A DNA stretch of 64,000 nt from Streptomyces fildesensis (lineage in GTDB: Bacteria > Actinomycetota > Actinomycetes > Streptomycetales > Streptomycetaceae): contig NZ_JAAIKO010000004.1 in assembly GCF_016107395.1 (NCBI RefSeq), positions 390,229 through 454,228 on the forward strand. Direction: 5' to 3'. The notes beneath the pieces are model-generated. The model had not been told where the DNA came from. It saw only the letters and a program-made list of their open reading frames with translations, and ran no database searches. Of the stretch, positions 42,963 to 52,809 are shown piece after piece (the stretch's first letter is position 1; every line of letters starts with the position of its first letter). A program made the translations under genes and the position numbers.

Positions 42963-43682
42963 TCAGCGTGCCGCCGGGTCCGGGGCCAGGGCCCGTGTCA
43001 CGCCCGGCTCCCGGGGTCCGAGGAAGACCGGGTCGGGCTCGACCACGATGTCCAGCGCCGCCTTGGTCGCCGCGACGAGCTCGCGCCCGCCGCCGTAGAA
43101 CCACGTCACGTCGTGCGGTTCGTCGACCCCGACGCCGTACCCCTCGACGCCCGCCGCGTCGCACAGCGCCAGCGCCCGCCGGATGTGGAAGCCCTGGCTG
43201 ACGAGGATCGCCCGGTCCACACCGAAGATCCGCTTGGCGCGGCTGCACGAGTCCCAGGTGTCGAAGCCCGCGTAGTCCAGCACGACCTTCGACGCGGGCA
43301 CACCCTGCTTCTGCAGATAGCCGAGCATCGCGCCCGGCTCGTTGTAGTCGGTGCGGCTGTTGTCGCCGGTCACCAGGATCGCCCGGACCTTGTGCGTCCG
43401 GTACAGCTCGGCGCCCGCGTCCAGCCGGTGTGCGAGATACGGCGTCGGTTTCCCGTCCGCCAGGCCCGCGCCGAACACCACCGCCACCGGCTCCGACGGT
43501 ACGTCCGCGACCGCCCGCACCCGTCCGTCCGCCGTGATCTGCAGCCAGGTCGTGGGCAGCAGCGCCAGGACGCAGCAGGGCATCACGGCCTGCAGGAGGA
43601 GCCGGCGGCCGCGCCGGGTCCGCGGCGGGCGCAGCCTGCGCAGCACGGCGGGCACGGCGGCACGTATCCGGCCCGGCTTCAT
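42963..43682 (-). CDS. YdcF/SanA-like DUF218 membrane protein
   Basis: A 239-residue protein with one N-terminal membrane segment (LLLQAVMPCCVLALLPTTWL, residues about 28-47) and an extracytoplasmic DUF218 domain. Family motifs are VVFGAGLADGKPTPYLAHRL, ILVTGDNSRTDYNEPGAMLG, DTWDSCSRAKRIFGV and LVSQGFHIRRALALCDAAG. This matches SanA, linked to envelope barrier function in E. coli. ATG at 43682 has a GGGGA site upstream. It is divergent from the cyclotransferase-like gene. Confidence 0.9.
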   Translation of the reverse strand: MKPGRIRAAVPAVLRRLRPPRTRRGRRLLLQAVMPCCVLALLPTTWLQITADGRVRAVADVPSEPVAVVFGAGLADGKPTPYLAHRLDAGAELYRTHKVRAILVTGDNSRTDYNEPGAMLGYLQKQGVPASKVVLDYAGFDTWDSCSRAKRIFGVDRAILVSQGFHIRRALALCDAAGVEGYGVGVDEPHDVTWFYGGGRELVAATKAALDIVVEPDPVFLGPREPGVTRALAPDPAAR

Positions 43683-43811
43683 TCGGCGTCCCCTCGCTGA
43701 GCGACTCTGTCGTGCGGTCAACTCCGTCGTCCGGATCGACGCGTACGGCGCCGGTACGGTTCCGGGCACGATGGACGCAGCCGCGCCGCCAGCGAAGAGA
43801 GGACCGCCGCC

Positions 43812-44276
43812 TTGACCCCGCCGCCCCCGTCCCGCCTGCCCTTCTTCGTCTACGGGACGCTGCGTCCCGGCCAGGCCAACCACCCGCTGGTGGAGGGCCG
43901 TACCGCACCGCCGAGACCCGCCGTACTGCCCGGGGCGCTGCTGTACGCCGGGCCCGGCTACCCCTACGCGGTCGCTGCCCCGGCCGCCGAACCCGTCACC
44001 GACACCGTGCACGGTGAGCTGCTGGACGTGCTGCCCGACCAGTACGACACCGTCCTCGCCGACCTCGACCGGCTGGAGGACCACGTCCCGGGCGCGCGCG
44101 GGAATCTGTACGAGCGGCTGGCGCTGCGCGTGATCTGCGACGGTCTGCGGTGCGACGCCTGGGTGTATCTCGCGGGGGAGGGGCCGGCCAGGACCCTGCG
44201 GGCGTCGGGGCGGATCATTCCGGGCGGCGACTGGGTCCGCACCCAGCGGTCTCACAGGCCGTACCGACGCTCGTGA
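43812..44276 (+). CDS. Gamma-glutamylcyclotransferase-like protein (AIG2/GGCT fold)
   Basis: This 154-residue protein has the substrate-loop motif VYGTLRPGQANHPLV at residues 13-27 and the acidic catalytic region in LADLDRLEDHVPG near 95, as in the GGCT/BtrG fold. The start is TTG at 43812, the only start close to a GAGG ribosome site that keeps the YGTLRPG motif intact. The substrate, gamma-glutamyl amine or peptide, is not determinable. Confidence 0.85.
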   Translation: MTPPPPSRLPFFVYGTLRPGQANHPLVEGRTAPPRPAVLPGALLYAGPGYPYAVAAPAAEPVTDTVHGELLDVLPDQYDTVLADLDRLEDHVPGARGNLYERLALRVICDGLRCDAWVYLAGEGPARTLRASGRIIPGGDWVRTQRSHRPYRRS

Positions 44277-44342
44277 GACCGAGGAAAACACTTGTCATCA
44301 CTGTGCAATGCGGGCGCAACCTCCGCACTTCAGGCTCGGTCC

Positions 44343-45269
44343 ATGACGGCGTCGACAGCGCATCCGCACCCGCACCCGGAGTTCGGCCTGGCCCCGGCCG
44401 ACGGCTCCGGCAGCCCCGGCAGCTCTGACAGCCCCGACAACTCCGGCCTGTCCGGCAGCTTCGACAGTACGGCGCAGCTCCTGAACCGGATCACCGCACA
44501 GCTCAGCAGCCAGCTCTCCCACGTCACCCTCACCGCGGTCCCGCGCGGCCCGGCCCTGGTCGCCGTGGCGCACGGCAGCCGTGACCCCGCGGCGCGGCGC
44601 ACCGTGCGCGCGCTCCTCGACCGGGTCCGGGCGCTGCGCCCCGGCCTGCCCGTCCACCTCGGGCACATCGAGCTGAACGAGCCGCTGCTCGACGACACAC
44701 TCGCCGCGCTGCGCGGTGATGTGGTGCTCGTGCCGCTGCTGCTCGGCCACGGCTACCACGTCAAGCAGGACATACCGCAGGCGCTGGCCCGCGCCCCGCA
44801 CCTGCGCGGGCTGACCGCCGCGCCGCTCGGCCCGCATCCGCTGCTCGCCGAGACGCTGCACGTGCGCCTCGCGGAGGCCGGCTGGCGCAAGGGCCTGCGG
44901 CGCGCGGGTGTGGTGCTGGCGGCCGCCGGCTCCCACGACCCCGACTGGCCCGCCGACACCGCCCGCACCGCCGAACTCCTCAGCCACCGGCTCGGCGGCG
45001 CCCCCGTCCTGCCCGCCTACGCCTCCGGCGCGGGACCGTCCGTCGACGAGGCGGTCGGTGCGCTGACCGCGCGCGGCCACCGGGTCGCGGTCGCCTCGTA
45101 CTTCACCGCCCCCGGTCGGTTCGCCACCCGGACGTCGGCAGGGGCGCCCTGGATCGCGGCGGCACCGCTGGGCGCGCACAGCGCCATGGCCCGCCTGGTG
45201 CTGCACCGTTACGACCAGGCGCTGGCCGCCGCCGGCCGGGCCGCGCCGCGCCATCTCGCCAGCGCGTAA
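44343..45269 (+). CDS. CbiX/SirB-like sirohydrochlorin chelatase
   Basis: A 308-residue metal-chelatase-family protein with two homologous CbiX halves: [20 protein letters not shown] (metal-ligand His) near residue 78, then [19 protein letters not shown] near 145, and [19 protein letters not shown] near 205. The N-terminal 60 residues are low complexity, with a His-Pro repeat (HPHPHPEFG) and a Ser/Gly/Asp linker. Ferrochelation of sirohydrochlorin would give the siroheme that NirB, encoded 8 kb away, requires; this link is inference. ATG at 44343 was chosen; a TTG at 44292 is possible. Confidence 0.88.
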   Translation: MTASTAHPHPHPEFGLAPADGSGSPGSSDSPDNSGLSGSFDSTAQLLNRITAQLSSQLSHVTLTAVPRGPALVAVAHGSRDPAARRTVRALLDRVRALRPGLPVHLGHIELNEPLLDDTLAALRGDVVLVPLLLGHGYHVKQDIPQALARAPHLRGLTAAPLGPHPLLAETLHVRLAEAGWRKGLRRAGVVLAAAGSHDPDWPADTARTAELLSHRLGGAPVLPAYASGAGPSVDEAVGALTARGHRVAVASYFTAPGRFATRTSAGAPWIAAAPLGAHSAMARLVLHRYDQALAAAGRAAPRHLASA

Positions 45270-45337
45270 CCCGGTACGGGACCGCGGGACCGGTGGCGGC
45301 GGCGCGTCTGTCACTCCGGAGCGTTACGGTCACAGGC

Positions 45338-46672
45338 ATGGAAGCGAACTACCGGACCGACGCGGCGGCCGCGCACCTCGGGCCGTACGAGCGGTACGGG
45401 CCGTACGGGGACGCCGATACCGACCGCTATGTGACCGAGCCCGACAAGCGGCCGGGCCGCACGGCGTTCCAGCGCGACCGGGCGCGGGTGCTGCACTCGG
45501 CCGCGCTGCGCCGGCTGGCGGGCAAGACCCAGGTGGTGGACCCGGGCTCGGCCCTGATGAACACCAGCCCGCGCACCCGCCTCACGCACTCGTTGGAGTG
45601 CGCGCAGGTGGGGCGGGAGCTGGGCGCCGCGCTCGGCAGCGACCCGGACCTCATCGAGACGGCGTGCCTGGCGCACGACCTCGGCCACCCGCCCTTCGGG
45701 CACAACGGCGAGCAGGTGCTGGCCGAGGTCGCCGAGGCGTGCGGCGGCTTCGAGGGCAACGCGCAGTCGCTGCGGCTGCTGACCCGGATCGAGCCGAAGC
45801 GCTTCATGCGGGACGCCGACGGCACGATGGTCAGCGTCGGCCTGAACCTCACCCGTGCCGCCCTGGACGCCGCCACGAAGTACCCGTGGCCGCGCGGCGG
45901 CCACCCCACGAACCCCGGCAGCCCCAAGTTCGGGGCCTACGAGGACGATCTGCCGGTCTTCGACTGGCTGCGGGCCGGTGCGCCGGCGGACCGGCAGTGC
46001 TTCGAGGCCCAGGTCATGGACTGGGCCGACGACGTCGCGTACTCGGTGCACGACGTGGAGGACGGCCTGCACGCCGGCCACCTCGACCCGAACCTGCTGC
46101 TCGCCGACGCCGAGCGCGCCGACATCTTCGACTGCGCGGGGGAGCGGTACGCGGCCGACGCCACCCCCGACGAGCTGGCCGAGGCCCTCGACCGGCTCCT
46201 GGAGCAGGCGTGGTGGCCGCACGGCTACGACGGCTCGGCCATCTCCCAGGCCCGGCTGAAGGACGCCACCTCGCAGCTCATCGGCCGGTTCTGCCTGGCC
46301 GCCGAGCGCGCCACCCGCGAGGCGTACGGCACCGGGCGGCTCACCCGGTACCGCGCCGAGCTGGTCGTGCCGCGCGAACAGCGCCTGGAGTGCGCAGTCC
46401 TCAAGGCGGTCGCCGACCGGTACGTCATGCAGCGCGCCTCGCAGGAGCGCCGCCGCGCCGAGCAGCGGATCCTCATCTCGGAGCTGTCAGAAGCGCTGCT
46501 GGCGCGCGCCCCCGAGGGCCTGGACCCGCAGTTCCGCGGCATCTTCGACGAGGCGGCGGACGACAGTGCGCGGCTGCGCGCCGTCGTCGACCAGATCGCG
46601 TCGCTCACCGACGCGACGGCCACGGCCCTGCACGCACGGCTCACGACGGGCCGGTCCGCCAGGCTGCTGTGA
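45338..46672 (+). CDS. dgt: Deoxyguanosinetriphosphate triphosphohydrolase-like protein
   Basis: A 444-residue HD-domain enzyme that hydrolyses dNTPs to nucleosides and triphosphate. The family segment [20 protein letters not shown] is near residue 45, the first HD histidine is in [18 protein letters not shown], and the HD pair is in [18 protein letters not shown] near residue 115. A distal Asp lies in [18 protein letters not shown] near 225. The length is typical of the Dgt type 2 group in actinobacteria. ATG at 45338 begins the conserved N-terminus. Confidence 0.94.
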   Translation: MEANYRTDAAAAHLGPYERYGPYGDADTDRYVTEPDKRPGRTAFQRDRARVLHSAALRRLAGKTQVVDPGSALMNTSPRTRLTHSLECAQVGRELGAALGSDPDLIETACLAHDLGHPPFGHNGEQVLAEVAEACGGFEGNAQSLRLLTRIEPKRFMRDADGTMVSVGLNLTRAALDAATKYPWPRGGHPTNPGSPKFGAYEDDLPVFDWLRAGAPADRQCFEAQVMDWADDVAYSVHDVEDGLHAGHLDPNLLLADAERADIFDCAGERYAADATPDELAEALDRLLEQAWWPHGYDGSAISQARLKDATSQLIGRFCLAAERATREAYGTGRLTRYRAELVVPREQRLECAVLKAVADRYVMQRASQERRRAEQRILISELSEALLARAPEGLDPQFRGIFDEAADDSARLRAVVDQIASLTDATATALHARLTTGRSARLL

Positions 46673-46916
46673 GGCGGTGACGCGGCGGTGGGGGCCGGGC
46701 GGTGCGACGTGCCGCCGGGCCGGGCCGACCAGCCGCGGACGTACTCTTTCCGGTCCCGTCGCGGCCACCCGCGACCGGGCCCGCGCGCATCTGTCCGAAG
46801 TAGTGCGGGCGCGCGAGGCATACGAGGGGCGCTTTGTCGACTCGGCGCGGCGCTCTTCCCGCCAGGCGTGACGTAAGGGACGCTCGCAGGTACGGCATCT
46901 GTTGGGGAGGCGCACA

Positions 46917-48179
46917 GTGGTGGACGCAGACCAGACCATCGTCATCGTCGGAGCGGGACTCGCCGGCGCCAAGGCGGCGGAAACCCTCCGGTCGGAGGGC
47001 TTCACCGGGCGGGTGATCCTGATCGGCGACGAGCGCGAGCACCCGTACGAGCGGCCACCCCTGTCCAAGGGGTTTCTGATCGGCAGCGCGGAACGCGACT
47101 CGGTCTTCGTCCAGCAGACGGCCTGGTACGCGGAGCACGACATCGAGCTGCACCTCGGCCAGCCGGTCGTGCACCTCGACCCCGCGGCCAAAACCGTACG
47201 GCTCGGGGACGGCACCGTCCTCCCGTACGACAAGCTGCTGCTCGCCACCGGCGCCGAGCCGCGCCGGCTGGACATCCCCGGTACCGAACTGGCCGGCGTC
47301 CACCACCTGCGGCGGCTCTCGCACGCGGAGCGCCTCAAGCACGTACTGACCTCGCTCGGCCGCGAGAACGGCCATATCGTCATCGCCGGCGCGGGCTGGA
47401 TCGGCCTGGAGGTCGCCGCCGCCGCGCGTGGCTACGGCGCCGAGGTCACCATCGTGGAGCCCGAGCCCACGCCGCTGTACTCGGTGCTCGGCCCCGAGCT
47501 CGGCGGGGTCTTCGCCGATCTGCACCGCGAGCACGGCGTCCGTTTCCACTTCGGCGCGAAGCTCGCCGAGATCTCCGGCCAGGACGGCATGGTGCTGGCC
47601 GCCGTCACCGACGACGGCGAGGAGCACCCCGCCCACGACGTGCTGGCCGCGATCGGTGCCGCCCCCCGCACCGCGCTCGCCGAGGCCGCCGGGCTGACCC
47701 TCGCCGAACGCTCGGCGGGCGGCGGTATCGCCGTGGACGCGTCCCTGCGCACCTCGGACCCGGACATCTACGCGGCCGGCGACGTCGCCAACATCGAGCA
47801 CCCGCTCTCCGGCGGCCGGCTGCGTGTCGAGCACTGGGCCAACGCCCTCAACAGCGGCCCGGCCGCCGCCCGCGCCATGCTCGGCCGGGACGTCAGCTAC
47901 GACCGGGTGCCGTACTTCTTCTCCGACCAGTACGACCTGGGCATGGAGTTCTCCGGCCATGCCGCGCCGGGCAGCTACGACCAGGTGGTGTGCCGGGGAG
48001 ACGTCGGCAAGCGGGAGTTCATCGCCTTCTGGCTCAGCGGGGGACGCGTGCTGGCCGGGATGAACGTCAACGTCTGGGACGTCACCGACCCGATCCAGCA
48101 GCTGATCCGCTCGGGCCGCACCGTCGACCCCGACCGGCTGTCCGACCCCACCGTGCCGCTAGCCTCCTTCCTGGAATGA
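46917..48179 (+). CDS. Ferredoxin reductase-type FAD oxidoreductase
   Basis: A 420-residue flavoprotein of the BphA4/rubredoxin-reductase family. The FAD motif is VIVGAGLAGAKAAETLR at residues about 8-24, the NAD motif is VIAGAGWIGLEVAAAARGYG near 158, and IYAAGDVANIEHP is near 285. The C-terminal reductase domain includes YFFSDQYDLGMEFSG. Such proteins reduce ferredoxins for cytochromes P450 or dioxygenases. Tandem GTGs at 46917 and 46920 follow GGAGG, and either may be used. The 244-bp gap upstream of it contains no gene I can support. Confidence 0.92.
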   Translation: MVDADQTIVIVGAGLAGAKAAETLRSEGFTGRVILIGDEREHPYERPPLSKGFLIGSAERDSVFVQQTAWYAEHDIELHLGQPVVHLDPAAKTVRLGDGTVLPYDKLLLATGAEPRRLDIPGTELAGVHHLRRLSHAERLKHVLTSLGRENGHIVIAGAGWIGLEVAAAARGYGAEVTIVEPEPTPLYSVLGPELGGVFADLHREHGVRFHFGAKLAEISGQDGMVLAAVTDDGEEHPAHDVLAAIGAAPRTALAEAAGLTLAERSAGGGIAVDASLRTSDPDIYAAGDVANIEHPLSGGRLRVEHWANALNSGPAAARAMLGRDVSYDRVPYFFSDQYDLGMEFSGHAAPGSYDQVVCRGDVGKREFIAFWLSGGRVLAGMNVNVWDVTDPIQQLIRSGRTVDPDRLSDPTVPLASFLE

Positions 48180-48214
48180 CCGAAGGACCGGACTGACCAG
48201 CGGAGGACCACGTC

Positions 48215-48655
48215 ATGCGCACGGCCGTCGTACCCGTCGAGGAGATCTTCGAGCTGCGCTGGGCGGTGCTCCGCACCGGCCTGCCCCGGGAGACCGCGAT
48301 CTACCCGGAGGACTCCCGCGAGTCCACCTTCCACGTCGCGGCCTACGACGACGAGGGCGCGGTCCAGGCGTGCGTCACGTTCTTCCCCGACACGCTGCCC
48401 GGCGAGGGCGCCGCCGCCTACCGCTTCCGGGGTATGGGCAGCGCCCCCGAGGTGCGCGGCCAGGGCTACGGCGCGGCCGTGCTGCAGGCCGGCCTCGCCG
48501 AGGCCACGGTGCGCGGCGCCGAGCTGGTGTGGTGCAACGGCCGTACGTCCGCCCAGGGCTTCTACGAGCACCTCGGGTTCACCGCGACCGGCGAGGAGTT
48601 CATCGTCGAACCGAGCGGACCGCACTTCATATTCATGATCAAGACGGCCGGCTGA
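48215..48655 (+). CDS. GNAT family N-acetyltransferase
   Basis: A 146-residue acetyl-CoA-dependent acyltransferase. The CoA-pyrophosphate loop is RGMGSAPEVRGQGYGAAVLQ near residues 70-90, followed by LVWCNGRTSAQGFYEHLGF, the usual motif B. ATG at 48215 has GGAGGA upstream. The substrate is unknown. The stop codon lies within the first copy of a repeated hairpin arm shared with the terminator at 48663. Confidence 0.92.
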   Translation: MRTAVVPVEEIFELRWAVLRTGLPRETAIYPEDSRESTFHVAAYDDEGAVQACVTFFPDTLPGEGAAAYRFRGMGSAPEVRGQGYGAAVLQAGLAEATVRGAELVWCNGRTSAQGFYEHLGFTATGEEFIVEPSGPHFIFMIKTAG

Positions 48656-48702
48656 TCACGAGGGCCGGCTGATCACGAGGACGTCCTCGTGATCAGCCGG
48701 CC
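48644..48702. terminator. Duplicated hairpin arm and perfect 40-bp palindrome
   Basis: GGCCGGCTGATCACGAGG occurs twice in tandem (48646-48663 and 48663-48680). The second copy forms a perfect 40-bp palindrome with no loop (48663-48702) with its reverse complement. The first copy overlaps the GNAT stop codon, so two alternative stems are possible. It sits between convergent genes and probably terminates both. Confidence 0.75.
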
Positions 48703-48714
48703 GGCCCGGCCGGA

Positions 48715-50625
48715 TCAGCTCGACAGGTAGAACGCCAGCAGTCCGGAGGCGTCCATGTCGAGCGCGGGCTCGGAGCTCTGCCAGGACCGGACGTCGTCGA
48801 CATAGCGACTTCCGCGCCCGGTGAAGGTCCCGAACGGGTCCGCGCCGCCGGGCTGGCACTTGCGCATGTCGTCCAGGTAGTCGCCCAGCCCGTCGGCGAA
48901 CTGCGCGGTCCCGTTGGGCCCGTTGACGATCGCACCGGTGTCCACCGGCGCCTTGCCGTCCAGGCTCCCGGCGAGATTGCCGAGCTGCCCAGCGGTGCAC
49001 TTGGGGTAGGTGGTGCCCGAGCCGACCATGAAGGACGTGCCCCAGGCGTTGGCGCCGAGCAGCCAGTCGAGCTGCTGGACGGCGAACCGGTTGACGGAGG
49101 TGTCGCCGGTCAGCCCCCGGTAGAGCCGGGTGGTGGCCGCGAGGCCCAGGGTGTGCGAGTCGGCGTCGAAGTCGTTGTAGACCGCGCCGGCGTGGAACGG
49201 GTCCTTGGCGGCGCGGGCCTGCCCCGAGGCGATCTGCGCCTTGAGGTTCGCGACCAGGGTGTCGTACGAGACCGGCAGCCCGGCCGGGTTCCCGGCGGCC
49301 TTGATGGCGCGCGCCAGGTCCGTGTAGGCGAGCGCGCTGGTGTCGTACATGTTGAGCGTGTCGCCGGTCGTGCCGTACGCCTTCGCCCAGGTGGCCGACT
49401 GCTGGAGCCAGCCGGCGGCGCGGGAGTCGCCCAGCTGCTGCGCGGCCAGCGCCAGCTCGGCGCCGCCGAAGGCCAGGTCGTCCTGCCAGCTGGTCTCCGG
49501 GTAGTACGCGTACGGGACGGTCGTGACGAGCTTGCCGGGCTTGGTGTCCGCCAGCGCGTAGACCTGCGCGGCGGCCGCCAGATAGCTCTTGGCCTTCGCG
49601 GGGTCCGAGGCGGCGTAGCGCTGCGCGCCGAGCGCGAAGTCGGCGGCGAGCCGGCCGGCCTGGTTGGGGCTGAGCTTCGAGCCGGGGGCGCCGGCCCGGA
49701 ACACCGGGCGGTTGCGCAGGAACGCGTTGGCGGTGTCGGAGTCGTCCTTCTGCGGCAGCCGCCAGACGTCGTGGTCGCCGACGACGCTGCCGCTGTCGGT
49801 TCCGGAGCCGAGGCCGACCTGGATGTAGAGGGTCTTGGTGTCGCCGTCCCACATCTTGTCGAGCCAGTCCAGGCCGTGCTGCGCCTCGGCGCCGAGCGCG
49901 GAGGTGGGGGAGGCGCCGGTCTCGCGGGCGGCGATCTGCAGCGTGGCGGCGGCGTACGTCGTGGTCTCGGTGAACTTCAGGTAGTCGCCCGCGTCGAACC
50001 AGCCGCCCTCGGCGTCGACGGTGCCGCCGAGCTTGGCCGGCGCCTTGGAGATCGTGTCGCCGTCGCCGCTGATGAACTTGGGCCAGTCGTAGACGGCGGC
50101 GTGCGCGTCGTTGAGATGGGACGGCTGGCGCTTCAGCGACCCGGGTATGACGTCGCGGCCGTCGCGCTGGGCCTGGAAGAAGGTGGTGGCATCGGCGGCG
50201 GGCTTGCCGTAGACGGCCTTCGCGCTGCCGATGGTGAAGGTGGGCGAGGCGCCGGTGGCCGCGCCGCTGACCTCCAGGTGGTAGGTGCCGGCAGCCTGCA
50301 CCGAGCTGAAGTCGATCAGGTAGACGGCCGGGTAGGCGGTGTTCCAGCTGCCCTGGCTCGTGCCGGTCTTGCCGGTGGCGGCGGTCGCGCCGGTGCTGTC
50401 GAGCAGCTTCCAGGTGGCGCCCGAGACGGCGCCCTTCGCCAGCAGGAACGCCTCCTTGGCGCCGCTGCCGTCGTATCCGACCTGGTTGACCCGGACCTGT
50501 CCGGTGGTGGCGGCCTCGGCGGAACCCGCGCCGCCGCTCAGCAGGGCCGCGACGACAGCGGCAGTGGCCGTGGCCGCACCTGCCGCCAGGCCGAGTCCGC
50601 GTCGTCGACTGTGCTTGTGGGGCAT
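48715..50625 (-). CDS. Secreted glycoside hydrolase family 9 cellulase
   Basis: A 636-residue endoglucanase-type enzyme. The N-terminal signal has a twin-arginine-like cationic stretch (SRRRGLGLAAGAATATAAVV). An Ig-like CelD_N domain follows (VRVNQVGYDGSGAKEAFLLA, residues about 45-130), then the GH9 (alpha/alpha)6 barrel. The catalytic base region is GGWFDAGDYLKFTETTTYAA near residue 225, and the acid Glu is in SSEPALDMDASGLLAFYLSS at the C-terminus. It has no cellulose-binding module. It acts outside the cell on beta-1,4-glucan. ATG at 50625 follows GGAGAGG. No CebR-like TGGGAGCGCTCCCA site is seen. Confidence 0.93.
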   Translation of the reverse strand: MPHKHSRRRGLGLAAGAATATAAVVAALLSGGAGSAEAATTGQVRVNQVGYDGSGAKEAFLLAKGAVSGATWKLLDSTGATAATGKTGTSQGSWNTAYPAVYLIDFSSVQAAGTYHLEVSGAATGASPTFTIGSAKAVYGKPAADATTFFQAQRDGRDVIPGSLKRQPSHLNDAHAAVYDWPKFISGDGDTISKAPAKLGGTVDAEGGWFDAGDYLKFTETTTYAAATLQIAARETGASPTSALGAEAQHGLDWLDKMWDGDTKTLYIQVGLGSGTDSGSVVGDHDVWRLPQKDDSDTANAFLRNRPVFRAGAPGSKLSPNQAGRLAADFALGAQRYAASDPAKAKSYLAAAAQVYALADTKPGKLVTTVPYAYYPETSWQDDLAFGGAELALAAQQLGDSRAAGWLQQSATWAKAYGTTGDTLNMYDTSALAYTDLARAIKAAGNPAGLPVSYDTLVANLKAQIASGQARAAKDPFHAGAVYNDFDADSHTLGLAATTRLYRGLTGDTSVNRFAVQQLDWLLGANAWGTSFMVGSGTTYPKCTAGQLGNLAGSLDGKAPVDTGAIVNGPNGTAQFADGLGDYLDDMRKCQPGGADPFGTFTGRGSRYVDDVRSWQSSEPALDMDASGLLAFYLSS

Positions 50626-50745
50626 GCGCCCGCCTCTCCGTCGGTACCGCGCGCCATTAGTAAACATTCTTAACAATTGGGGAAGCTAGTGGGTGGCCGC
50701 GGCGGAGGTCAAGGGTCTGTCACACCTGGGCCTTAGACTTCACGG

Positions 50746-52665
50746 GTGGCAGGCAGGATCAAGGATGAGGACGTCAAGGCGGTCCGGGACGCGGTCCCGA
50801 TCGACGCCGTCATCTCGGAGTACCTGCAGCTCAAGAACGCGGGTGGTGGGAACCTGAAAGGGCTCTGCCCCTTTCATGATGAAAAGTCCCCGTCGTTCCA
50901 GGTAAGTCCCTCGAAGGGGCTCTTCTACTGCTTCGGCTGCCAAGAAGGCGGCGACACGCTCGACTTCGTCATGAAGCTCGACCACCTCTCCTTCTCCGAG
51001 GCCGTCGAGCGGCTGGCCGCCAAGACCGGCATCGTGCTGCGGTACGACGAGGGCGGGTACAACCCCGGCCGCCAGCAGGGCGAGAAGATCCGGCTCATCG
51101 AGGCGCACAAGATCGCCGCGCAGTTCTTCGTCGAGCAGCTCGGCAGCGCCGAGGCCGAGATCGGCCGCAAGTTCCTCACCGAGCGCGGCTTCGACCAGGC
51201 CGCCGCGGAGCACTTCGGCGTCGGATACGCGCCCGCCGGCTGGGACCATCTCATCCGCTTCCTGCGCGGCAAGGGCTTCACCGACAAGGAACTGCTCACG
51301 TCCGGGCTGGCCAGCGAGGGCCGCCGCGGGGCGATCGACCGCTTCCGCGGCCGGCTGATCTGGCCGATCCGCGACATCACCGGTGACGTGATCGGCTTCG
51401 GCGCCCGCAAGCTCCGCGAGGACGACAACGGGCCCAAGTACCTGAACACCCCCGAGACGCCGCTCTACAAGAAGTCGCATGTGCTGTACGGCATCGACCT
51501 CGCCAAGAAGGAGATCGCCAAGACCGGCAAGGCCGTCGTCGTCGAGGGGTACACCGACGTCATGGCCTGCCATCTCGCGGGCGTCACCACCGCCATCGCC
51601 ACGTGTGGCACCGCCTTCGCCGAGGACCACATCAAGATCCTCCGCCGGCTGCTGATGGACAACTCCAGCTCGCACGTCGTCTTCACCTTCGACGGGGACG
51701 CGGCCGGCCAGCGGGCCGCGCTGCGCGCCTTCGAGGACGACCAGAAGTTCGCCGCCCGCACCTCCATCGCGATCAGCCCCGGCGGTATGGACCCCTGCGA
51801 GCTGCGGCTCGCCGACGGTGACGCGGCCGTGCGCAACCTTGTCGAGCACTCCTCCCCGCTCTTCGAGTTCGCCATCCACAGCGCCGTCGCCCGGCACAAC
51901 ACCGACACCGCCGAGGGCCGCGCCGCCGCCCTGGAGGAAGCCGCACCGATCGTCGCCGGGATCAAGGACAGCTCCATCCAGCACGAGTACGCGGTGTCGC
52001 TCGCCTCCAAGCTCGGCATCCTGGACGAGCAGTTCGTCGTCCGCCGGGTCTCCCAGCTCGCCCGCTGGGCCCGCGACCGCGGCCAGCGCGGCCCGGAGCC
52101 GCGCCGCGACCGTCAGCAGGGCCAGGGCCAGAGCTCCAGTGGTTCGGGCCAGGGCGTCACCCGCCCCCAGCCGCCGCGCGGCCCGCGGCTGGATCTGCGC
52201 AGCCCCTCCCACCGGGTGGAGCGCGAGCTGCTCAAGCTCGCCCTCCAGCATCCGCACCTGGTCTCCCCGGCCTTCGACGCCTACGGCGAGGACGAGTTCA
52301 CCGCCCCGCCGTACGCCGCCGTCCGGCACGCCATCTCCGAAGCCGGCGGTACCGAGCACGCGGACGACGGCTACCTCGCCCGGGTCCGGGACGTCGCCCC
52401 GGACGACACCGTCCGGATCCTCGTCACCGAGCTGGCTGTCGAGGCCACCCACACCCGTCGGGCCCCCGACGAGGTCTACGCGGGCATGCAGCTCGTCGCC
52501 GTCCGGCTGCAGGCCGTCGAGCGCCGCATCAGCGAGGTCCGCGCCAATCTGACCCGGCTCGGCCCGCGCGCCGGTGCGGATGATCTCAGCGCCGTCCAGA
52601 GCGAGTTGTGGGCGCTGCAGCAGTACGGCCAGCGGCTGCGCGAACAGGGCACCGCGGCTCTGTAG
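50746..52665 (+). CDS. dnaG: DNA primase
   Basis: A 639-residue DnaG synthesises RNA primers at the replication fork. The CHC2 zinc domain has C41, H44, C62 and C65 (LCPFHDEKSPSF, then YCFGCQEGGD). The RNA polymerase domain includes IVWP-type RLIWPIRDITGDVIGFGARK, and the TOPRIM core has VVVEGYTDVMACHLAG near residue 265 with the acidic pair in VVFTFDGDAAGQRAALRAFE near 310. The C-terminal helicase-binding domain follows a Gln/Gly-rich linker (RQQGQGQSSSGSGQG) near 460. The start is GTG at 50746. Confidence 0.97.
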   Translation: MAGRIKDEDVKAVRDAVPIDAVISEYLQLKNAGGGNLKGLCPFHDEKSPSFQVSPSKGLFYCFGCQEGGDTLDFVMKLDHLSFSEAVERLAAKTGIVLRYDEGGYNPGRQQGEKIRLIEAHKIAAQFFVEQLGSAEAEIGRKFLTERGFDQAAAEHFGVGYAPAGWDHLIRFLRGKGFTDKELLTSGLASEGRRGAIDRFRGRLIWPIRDITGDVIGFGARKLREDDNGPKYLNTPETPLYKKSHVLYGIDLAKKEIAKTGKAVVVEGYTDVMACHLAGVTTAIATCGTAFAEDHIKILRRLLMDNSSSHVVFTFDGDAAGQRAALRAFEDDQKFAARTSIAISPGGMDPCELRLADGDAAVRNLVEHSSPLFEFAIHSAVARHNTDTAEGRAAALEEAAPIVAGIKDSSIQHEYAVSLASKLGILDEQFVVRRVSQLARWARDRGQRGPEPRRDRQQGQGQSSSGSGQGVTRPQPPRGPRLDLRSPSHRVERELLKLALQHPHLVSPAFDAYGEDEFTAPPYAAVRHAISEAGGTEHADDGYLARVRDVAPDDTVRILVTELAVEATHTRRAPDEVYAGMQLVAVRLQAVERRISEVRANLTRLGPRAGADDLSAVQSELWALQQYGQRLREQGTAAL

Positions 52666-52671
52666 GGCCGT

Positions 52672-52692
52672 CCTCCAGCTATTGCTGGGAGG
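52672..52692 (+). terminator. Imperfect hairpin after dnaG
   Basis: CCTCCAGC ... GCTGGGAGG forms a short stem with one bulged base around TATT, immediately after the dnaG stop. This is a widespread Streptomyces intergenic stem and a weak terminator candidate before hrdA. Confidence 0.5.
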
Positions 52693-52809
52693 TGCCCCAG
52701 GTCGCTGTCCGGTGCGGTGACCGATCGAACGCACCCCGTGACATTGGCCCGAAAAACCCGGCGCACGCCCCTCGTGGCGGGGGTGTGCCGTACGCCACAC
52801 TGGGGGGCG

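Noticed and set aside
46673..46916. Small gene in the gap between dgt and the flavoprotein
   Set aside because: Short frames lack a ribosome site and family resemblance; the long minus-strand frame there is a shadow of the flavoprotein gene.
48715..50625. CebR operator for the GH9 cellulase
   Set aside because: No TGGGAGCGCTCCCA-like palindrome lies within the upstream region.
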